Of a DNA stretch of 12,050 nt, positions 7,115-12,050 are shown in pieces. The translations under genes and the position numbers were made by a program. Source of the DNA: Lactobacillus sp. (GTDB lineage: Bacteria; Bacillota; Bacilli; Lactobacillales; Lactobacillaceae); NCBI RefSeq assembly GCF_014803895.1, contig NZ_JAAVAU010000001.1:65092-77141 (forward strand), written 5' to 3'. How positions within the stretch are numbered: the stretch's first letter is position 1; each line of letters starts with the position of its first letter. A model generated the notes under the pieces. It ran no database searches, had not been told where the DNA came from, and saw nothing but the letters and a program-made list of their open reading frames with translations.

Positions 7115-10100
7115 GTGACTAAACAAAATGATCTTTTCTTACGCTTATTGAAGCAAGTTAAGTTTCCCGATAGTTTTGATGATAATAGTGTAATCGAAAC
7201 TGGTGAAATTCAAAACGTGGATGTATTTGCCAATGAAAGAAAGTGGCAAATCCACGTTTTTTTTGCTACACCGTTACAATTTGATACATATAAAGCATTA
7301 ATAGATGCAGTAAAAGTTGAATTTGATTCTATTGTTGATGTAGAGATTTTTGTTAAAACAGCGGATGGTAAGGCATTATATTTACCACAATATTGGGAAT
7401 ATGTAGTGCAGAATGCATCTGACTTATCAACGATGGTTAAAAAATTTTTGCAAAAGCAAAAGCCAATTTTAGAAGATGGCAAATGGTATATTCCAAGTCA
7501 AAATCAAATTGTAGATAATTTAATTAATGAAAAAATTCTTGCTACTTTAAACGAAGAATTTCGAAAGTATGGATTTTTTAATATTAAATTTTCTACACGA
7601 GTGGATAATCAAAGTAATGATGCCGATTTTAAGAGCTTAGAAGAACAACAAGTACAGCATGATCAAGCAATGAGTAAGCTTTATAATGAGGCACCACCAG
7701 TACCAAAGCATCATACTCCAGTTAAAACAACCCGTGCTAGCAAGGATAAAATTGATAGTAAAGCTAAGTTTATTCAAATGAAGTTCTTAGAAGACGGTAT
7801 CTCAAATGTTATTATTCAAGGTAATATTTTTAATGTAGAAGTTAAAGAGTTAAAGTCTGGTAAGGCAATATTTACTGGTGAAATTACTGATTATACCGAT
7901 TCAATTAGTTTTAAACGTTTTATTTCTAATCCTGATGAAGTAGATTTTTATAAATCAATTAAACCCGGTGTTTGGGCAAAGCTCCAAGGGTCTGCTGCAG
8001 ATGATCAATGGCAGCATGAGGTAGTTTTTAATATTAGAAATATGGAATTGATTGAACATGCGGGCCGTCAAGAAGAATATAAAGGCGATAAAAAGCATGT
8101 GGAATTGCATTTGCATACTAATATGAGTCAATTAGATGCTACAGATAGTCCAACTGATTTTATTAAAACTGCTAAAAAATTTGGTCAAAAAGCTATTGCC
8201 ATTACTGATCATGGAGATGTACAATCTTTTCCCGAAGCTTATAGTGGTGGTAAAAAAGAAGGTATAAAGATTTTGTATGGATATGAAGCTAATATGATTG
8301 ATGATCATGCTTTATTAGTTTTAAATCCTGCAGAAATGGATTATCGTGATCGTGAATATGTAATCTTTGACGTTGAAACTACTGGGCTTTCTTCAGTCTA
8401 CGACACAATTATTGAAATTGGTGCTGTTAAAATGAAGAATGGAGAGGTTATTGAAAGATTTGATAAATTTATTAATCCCCACCATCCTTTAAGTGATGCG
8501 ACAATTAATTTAACTTCAATTACTGATGAAATGGTAAGCAAAGCTGATGATGAAGCCACTGTAATTAAACAATTTAAAGAATTTTATGGCGATCGACCTT
8601 TGTGTGGGCACAATGTTCAATTTGATGTTGGGTTTGTAAATGCAGCTTTACGACGTGCTAATTTAAATGAAATTTCACAACCTGTAGTTGATACATTAGA
8701 AGTTTCACGATTACTTCATCCAGAACAAAGTCGACATACACTGGATTCTTTAGCCAAAAAATATAACGTAAAACTTGAGCACCACCATAGAGCTAATCAG
8801 GATGCAGAAGCAACTGGATATTTAATGTTTAAGTTACTGGATGCTTTTTATGATAGATTTCATGAAGCTGATTTAGGTAAAATGAATAATTATGCCAAAT
8901 ATGGTCAGGTTTATAAGCGTGCACGTCCAAATCATATGACTGTTTTAGCTTTGAATCAGGCTGGTTTAAAAAATATGTATAAGTTAGTATCTGTTGCAAG
9001 TACCAAATACTTCTATCGTGAACCTAGGACTCCTAAATCAGAACTTAGGAATTATCATGAAGGTTTATTATACGGTAGTGGATGCTTAGAAGGTGATGTT
9101 TTCATCGCTATGATGCAAAAGGGGTATGATGAAGCACGTGAAAAAGCTAAGTTTTATGATTTTTTAGAAGTTCAACCACCGGCCGCTTATCAAATATTAA
9201 TTAAAGATGGCCTAATTAAAGATGAAGCAGAATTAGAAGAGATTATTTCTAATATTTACAAATTAGGAAAAGAACTTAACAAACCAGTTGTGGCTACTAG
9301 TGATAGTCATTATGTAGAACCACACGAAGACATTTATCGAAAAATCTTAATATCAGCTCAAAAGCGAAATCCTAACCGAAATAAAGAATTACCTGACTTG
9401 CATTTTTATACTACACAGGAATTGCTTAATGCTTTTGATTTCTTAGGTGAAGAAGCAGCAAAAGAAATTGTCATCGATAATCCTAATCTAATTGCGGACC
9501 AAATTGATGAAATTGCTCCAATCAAAAGTGGGTTATATCCACCTCACATTGCTAATGCAGATCAAGAAATGAAAGATCTGACTTATAATAAGGCATATGA
9601 GTTATACGGTAATCCTTTACCTAAGATAGTAAAAGATAGAGTAGATATGGAGCTTAACTCAATTATTTCTAATGGTTATGCAGTTATCTATTTGATTTCT
9701 CAAAAGTTAGTAGCTAAGTCTAATAAGGATGGTTACTTAGTAGGATCACGTGGTTCGGTGGGTTCAAGTTTAGTAGCCACAATGTCAGGAATTACAGAGG
9801 TTAATCCCCTTGCACCGCATTATCGGTGTCCAGAATGTAAATATTCAGAATTTTTTGAAAATGGTGAATATGGGTCTGGATATGATTTGCCTGATAAGGC
9901 ATGTCCTCAATGTGGGGCTCAATTAGTAAAAGATGGCCAAGATATTCCTTTTGCAACGTTCTTGGGTTTTCATGGAGATAAAGTACCTGATATTGATTTG
10001 AACTTCTCCGGGGATTATCAACCTGTAGCTCATAACTATATTAGAGTTATGTTTGGTCCGGACAATTCATATCGGGCTGGGACAATAGGTACAGTAGCGG

Positions 10101-11413
10101 ATAAAACTGCCTATGGTTATGCAAAGCATTTTGAAGATGAAAATGGTTTAGAATTAAGAAATGCAGAACTTGATCGTTTAGCTGCAGGTGCGACGGGGGT
10201 AAAGAGGACTACAGGACAGCATCCGGCAGGGATTGTTGTTGTTCCTGATGATATGGATATTTATGACTTTACTCCAGTCCAATATCCTGCTGACGATCTT
10301 AACGCAGCATGGCTGACTACTCACTTTGATTTTCACTCTATTCATGATAATATCTTAAAGTTTGATATCTTAGGTCATGATGACCCAACAATGATCAGAA
10401 TGTTGCAAGATTTGTCGGGTGTTGATCCATTAACTATTCCACCGGATGATCCAGGTGTAATGTCACTCTTTTCTGGCACAAAGATTTTGGGAGTTACTCC
10501 AGAGCAAATTGGTTCGCAAACTGGTACTCTTGGTGTACCTGAATTTGGTACTAGATTTGTGCGTGGAATGCTAGAAGAAACTAAACCAACAACTTTCTCA
10601 GAACTTTTACAAATTTCAGGTTTATCGCATGGTACTGATGTATGGTTGGGAAATGCGGAAGACTTAATTAATAAAGGTATTGTAAGCCTGAAAGACGTTA
10701 TTGGTTGTCGTGATAATATTATGATGGACTTAATTCACTGGGGAGTAAAACCAGAAGTAGCCTTTTCTACAATGGAGTCGGTTCGTCATGGTCGTGGGAT
10801 TAATGATGATGATATGGCAGTTTTGAAAGAAAATGATAAAATTCCAGACTGGTATATTGACTCATGTTTAAAGATTAAGTATATGTTCCCTAAAGCACAT
10901 GCCACAGCATATATTTTAATGGCATTACGAATTGCTTGGTTTAAGGTTTATTATCCGGTAATTTACTATACTTCTTACTTCTCAGTTAGAGCTGATTTAT
11001 TTGATTTAGTAGCAATGAGTCATGGTAAAAATAGTGTGAAAGCTGCTATGCAAAAAATTCAAAATAAGGGAATGGATGCTTCTGCAAAGGATAAGTCTTT
11101 ATTAACTGTTTTAGAAATTGCTAATGAATGTTTGGAACGTGGTATTAAGATTAAAATGGTTGATATTGATGAATCTGAAGCAACTGACTTTAAGATTATT
11201 GATGATCATACTATTTTAGCTCCATTTAATGCTGTACCTGGATTAGGTGATAATGCGGCTCGTCAAATTGTAGCAGCTCGAACTGAGCAAAAATTCTTAT
11301 CTAAAGAAGATTTAGCAACTCGAGGAAAAGTATCGCAAACAATTATGGAATATTTTGAAAATAATGGTGTTTTAGAAGGAATGCCAGATCAAAATCAACT
11401 TTCGCTTTTTTAA
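7115..11413 (+). CDS. polC: DNA polymerase III PolC-type alpha subunit with proofreading exonuclease
   Basis: PolC is the main replicative polymerase of low-GC Gram-positives. The 1432 residues (B. subtilis 1437) run: N-terminal domain (1-~215); OB fold (~220-320); PHP domain from 329, split by a DEDDh 3'-5' exonuclease (~414-580; Asp419, Glu421, Asp504, His558, Asp563); zinc finger Cys905/908/930/933; C-family palm with PDIDLNFSG (catalytic Asp959 and Asp961); fingers; and a C-terminal helix-hairpin-helix region. It ends in QLSLF, the consensus peptide for binding the DnaN sliding clamp. The PHP part keeps His332, His334, Asp341, His366, Glu391, His398, Cys657, Asp730 and His732, apparently a full metal site. 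Start is GTG 7115, 5 nt after proS, with a modest SD AGGG at 7103-7106; the next in-frame Met is over 100 codons away. A terminator-like hairpin lies inside the 5' coding part at 7212-7264. Confidence 0.98.
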   Translation: MTKQNDLFLRLLKQVKFPDSFDDNSVIETGEIQNVDVFANERKWQIHVFFATPLQFDTYKALIDAVKVEFDSIVDVEIFVKTADGKALYLPQYWEYVVQNASDLSTMVKKFLQKQKPILEDGKWYIPSQNQIVDNLINEKILATLNEEFRKYGFFNIKFSTRVDNQSNDADFKSLEEQQVQHDQAMSKLYNEAPPVPKHHTPVKTTRASKDKIDSKAKFIQMKFLEDGISNVIIQGNIFNVEVKELKSGKAIFTGEITDYTDSISFKRFISNPDEVDFYKSIKPGVWAKLQGSAADDQWQHEVVFNIRNMELIEHAGRQEEYKGDKKHVELHLHTNMSQLDATDSPTDFIKTAKKFGQKAIAITDHGDVQSFPEAYSGGKKEGIKILYGYEANMIDDHALLVLNPAEMDYRDREYVIFDVETTGLSSVYDTIIEIGAVKMKNGEVIERFDKFINPHHPLSDATINLTSITDEMVSKADDEATVIKQFKEFYGDRPLCGHNVQFDVGFVNAALRRANLNEISQPVVDTLEVSRLLHPEQSRHTLDSLAKKYNVKLEHHHRANQDAEATGYLMFKLLDAFYDRFHEADLGKMNNYAKYGQVYKRARPNHMTVLALNQAGLKNMYKLVSVASTKYFYREPRTPKSELRNYHEGLLYGSGCLEGDVFIAMMQKGYDEAREKAKFYDFLEVQPPAAYQILIKDGLIKDEAELEEIISNIYKLGKELNKPVVATSDSHYVEPHEDIYRKILISAQKRNPNRNKELPDLHFYTTQELLNAFDFLGEEAAKEIVIDNPNLIADQIDEIAPIKSGLYPPHIANADQEMKDLTYNKAYELYGNPLPKIVKDRVDMELNSIISNGYAVIYLISQKLVAKSNKDGYLVGSRGSVGSSLVATMSGITEVNPLAPHYRCPECKYSEFFENGEYGSGYDLPDKACPQCGAQLVKDGQDIPFATFLGFHGDKVPDIDLNFSGDYQPVAHNYIRVMFGPDNSYRAGTIGTVADKTAYGYAKHFEDENGLELRNAELDRLAAGATGVKRTTGQHPAGIVVVPDDMDIYDFTPVQYPADDLNAAWLTTHFDFHSIHDNILKFDILGHDDPTMIRMLQDLSGVDPLTIPPDDPGVMSLFSGTKILGVTPEQIGSQTGTLGVPEFGTRFVRGMLEETKPTTFSELLQISGLSHGTDVWLGNAEDLINKGIVSLKDVIGCRDNIMMDLIHWGVKPEVAFSTMESVRHGRGINDDDMAVLKENDKIPDWYIDSCLKIKYMFPKAHATAYILMALRIAWFKVYYPVIYYTSYFSVRADLFDLVAMSHGKNSVKAAMQKIQNKGMDASAKDKSLLTVLEIANECLERGIKIKMVDIDESEATDFKIIDDHTILAPFNAVPGLGDNAARQIVAARTEQKFLSKEDLATRGKVSQTIMEYFENNGVLEGMPDQNQLSLF
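7212..7264 (+). terminator. Putative intragenic terminator or attenuator hairpin in 5' polC
   Basis: AAAACGTGG (7212-7220) pairs with CCACGTTTT (7252-7260), and ATTTGCCA (7225-7232) pairs with TGGCAAAT (7244-7251). This gives 17 base pairs in total, with a 4-nt bulge on the 5' side and an 11-nt loop. Eight T residues follow at 7257-7264, the first four of which can pair in the lower stem. It codes for PolC residues 33-50. Several codons in it end in G or C (GTG, GCC, ATC, CAC), unlike the A/T-ending habit of the gene. The structure is read directly; that it stops transcription is inference. Confidence 0.45.
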
Positions 11414-11423
11414 GAGTTGAAGA

Positions 11424-11452
11424 TTTACAAATTGAGTTAAATATGCTATTCT
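11424..11452 (+). promoter_or_regulatory. Promoter for the rimP-nusA operon
   Basis: TTTACA (11424-11429) and TATTCT (11447-11452) are separated by exactly 17 nt, with TG at 11444-11445 forming an extended -10. The start would fall near 11459-11460. It sits 11 nt after the polC stop codon, but upstream of a terminator hairpin, so every transcript from it must pass 11479-11505 to reach rimP. This is the best promoter match in the window. Confidence 0.72.
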
Positions 11453-11482
11453 AGCAATGAAGTTCGAATAGCTAATTCGAGT
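11445..11482 (+). promoter_or_regulatory. Overlapping alternative hairpins upstream of the rimP leader terminator
   Basis: Segment 1, GCTATTC (11445-11451), is complementary to segment 2, GAATAGC (11466-11472). An overlapping part of segment 2, TCGAAT (11464-11469), pairs with ATTCGA (11475-11480), extendable by two wobble pairs to 11462 and 11482. That 3' arm shares 11479-11482 with the 5' arm of the terminator stem. The pairings exclude one another, the geometry of an attenuator. Segment 1 overlaps the -10 element, so only read-through RNA from polC would contain it. The stems are short (6-8 bp) and AT-rich; regulation is inference. Confidence 0.4.
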
Positions 11483-11505
11483 GAGCAGGGATGCTCACTC
11501 TTTTT
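11479..11505 (+). terminator. Terminator between polC and rimP, also leader terminator of rimP
   Basis: A perfect 9-bp stem, GAGTGAGCA (11479-11487) with TGCTCACTC (11492-11500), has a 4-nt loop GGGA and five T residues at 11501-11505. It can end polC transcripts. Because the rimP promoter lies upstream of it, it should also end part of the rimP-nusA transcripts about 46 nt after their start. Confidence 0.9.
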
Positions 11506-11510
11506 ATTAC

Positions 11511-11515
11511 GGAGG
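11511..11515 (+). promoter_or_regulatory. Ribosome binding site that fixes the rimP TTG start
   Basis: GGAGG lies 7 nt before TTG at 11523. The frame is open upstream to a GTG at 11481, but that GTG lies within the terminator stem and has no SD. TTG gives the expected N terminus MAKITEIV. Confidence 0.85.
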
Positions 11516-11522
11516 AATAAAA

Positions 11523-11999
11523 TTGGCAAAAATTACAGAAATTGTTTCAAATGTAGTTGCTCCCCTAGCTGAAGCTCGTGGTGACGAACTAGTAGACGTT
11601 GAATATGTAAAAGAAAAATCACAATATTATTTACGTATTTATGTGGATAGAGTTCCGGGTGGCATCGATATTGAAGAGATTGCTAATTTAAGTGATATTG
11701 TTTCTGAGAAGCTAGATGAACTTAATCCAGATCCGTTTCCAGTACCATATATATTGGAACTTTCTTCTCCTGGTTTAGAACGCCCAATCAAAACAGAAAA
11801 AGATTGGCAACGTGCAAAAGGATCGTATGTTCATATCGGTTTATACAAAAAGATCGATGGCAGTAAAATTTATGAGGGGACTTTAAAAGATTTTGATCAG
11901 GATACTGCAAAGTTAGAAGTTAAAATCAAGACTCGTAAAAAAGAAATTGAGATTCCCCGTAATGCGATTGCCAATATTCGCTTTGCAATCGAATTTTAG
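11523..11999 (+). CDS. rimP: Ribosome maturation factor RimP
   Basis: RimP (YlxS in Bacillus) binds the free 30S subunit and assists its late assembly, notably the head and S12 region. The 158 residues match the family. The N-terminal alpha/beta domain (about 1-82) includes the DVEYVKE and LRIYVDR strands, the [10 protein letters not shown] hallmark follows at 81-90, and an SH3-like C-terminal domain occupies about 91-158. The start is the rare codon TTG at 11523, chosen because GGAGG lies 7 nt upstream and the upstream alternative is inside a terminator hairpin. The gene opens the conserved rimP-nusA operon (usually followed by ylxR, ylxQ, infB and rbfA), which links ribosome assembly to transcription elongation. 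Its own promoter lies before the terminator at 11479-11505, so its expression likely depends on escaping that terminator. No residues look unusual. Confidence 0.95.
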   Translation: MAKITEIVSNVVAPLAEARGDELVDVEYVKEKSQYYLRIYVDRVPGGIDIEEIANLSDIVSEKLDELNPDPFPVPYILELSSPGLERPIKTEKDWQRAKGSYVHIGLYKKIDGSKIYEGTLKDFDQDTAKLEVKIKTRKKEIEIPRNAIANIRFAIEF

Positions 12000-12019
12000 A
12001 AAGGATTGATCAAAAACTT

Positions 12020-12050
12020 ATGTCAAAAGAAATGGTTGAAGCTTTTGCTA
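12020..12050 (+). CDS. nusA: Transcription termination/antitermination factor NusA, N-terminal start only
   Basis: Ten full codons are visible (MSKEMVEAFA), cut by the window end. The identification rests on position right after rimP, the near-universal order, and on the fit of this short peptide to NusA N termini of lactobacilli. NusA binds RNA polymerase and modulates pausing, termination and antitermination. The gap after rimP is 20 nt. The best SD, AAAGGA at 12000-12005, lies 14 nt before the ATG, unusually far. No closer SD and no better in-frame start is visible; the in-frame ATT at 12005 would overlap the SD. The start at 12020 is therefore likely but not fully settled. Translational coupling to rimP may help initiation. 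Confidence 0.85.
   Translation, partial: MSKEMVEAFA

Noticed and set aside
9027..9055. CCTAA/TTAGG hairpin inside polC
   Set aside because: Only five pairs with a loop of about eight bases and no T-run; expected by chance.
11481..11522. Upstream GTG start for rimP giving 172 residues
   Set aside because: The GTG lies inside the terminator stem, lacks an SD, and the added residues read through the hairpin and SD; the TTG at 11523 fits the family.

Overview
The window is a compact, all-plus-strand chromosomal housekeeping cluster from a low-GC Gram-positive bacterium. AT-rich codon usage, AAGGAGG-type Shine-Dalgarno (SD) sites, the Firmicutes-only replicative polymerase PolC and the gene order all fit this. 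Protein character points to a Lactobacillus of the acidophilus/johnsonii/gasseri group; this is recognition, not a database match. There are no mobile elements, tRNA or rRNA genes, CRISPR arrays or transfer signs, and no gene-free stretch longer than about 120 bases.

Layout: the acidic 3' end of rpsB (1-107) and tsf (140-1165) close a translation operon with a clear intrinsic terminator (1182-1211). A short gap carries a likely extended -10 promoter and opens a run of about 10.1 kb: pyrH, frr, uppS, cdsA, rseP, proS and polC (1286-11413). Gaps there are 5-32 nt, with a 1-nt TAATG overlap between pyrH and frr. After polC, a 109-nt gap holds a good promoter (TTTACA-17-TATTCT with an upstream TG) and, just downstream, overlapping inverted repeats ending in a perfect terminator hairpin. 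rimP (TTG start, 11523-11999) and the first codons of nusA (12020 onward) follow.

The genes join ribosome function (S2, EF-Ts, ribosome recycling factor, RimP, prolyl-tRNA synthetase) to UMP supply, envelope lipid synthesis (UppS for the cell-wall lipid carrier, CdsA for phospholipids), membrane proteolysis (RseP/Eep), chromosome replication (PolC) and transcription elongation (NusA). The order matches the Bacillus subtilis region as I remember it, except that dxr is missing between cdsA and rseP. That fits a lactobacillus using the mevalonate route.

No undescribed multi-gene system is visible. The points most worth a second look are: (1) a terminator-like hairpin with a T-run inside the first 150 nt of polC; (2) a 1:2 / 2:3 / 3:4 overlapping-hairpin geometry in the polC-rimP gap, resembling an attenuator; (3) an apparently complete nine-ligand PHP metal site in PolC; (4) smaller lineage features in EF-Ts, ribosome recycling factor and S2.
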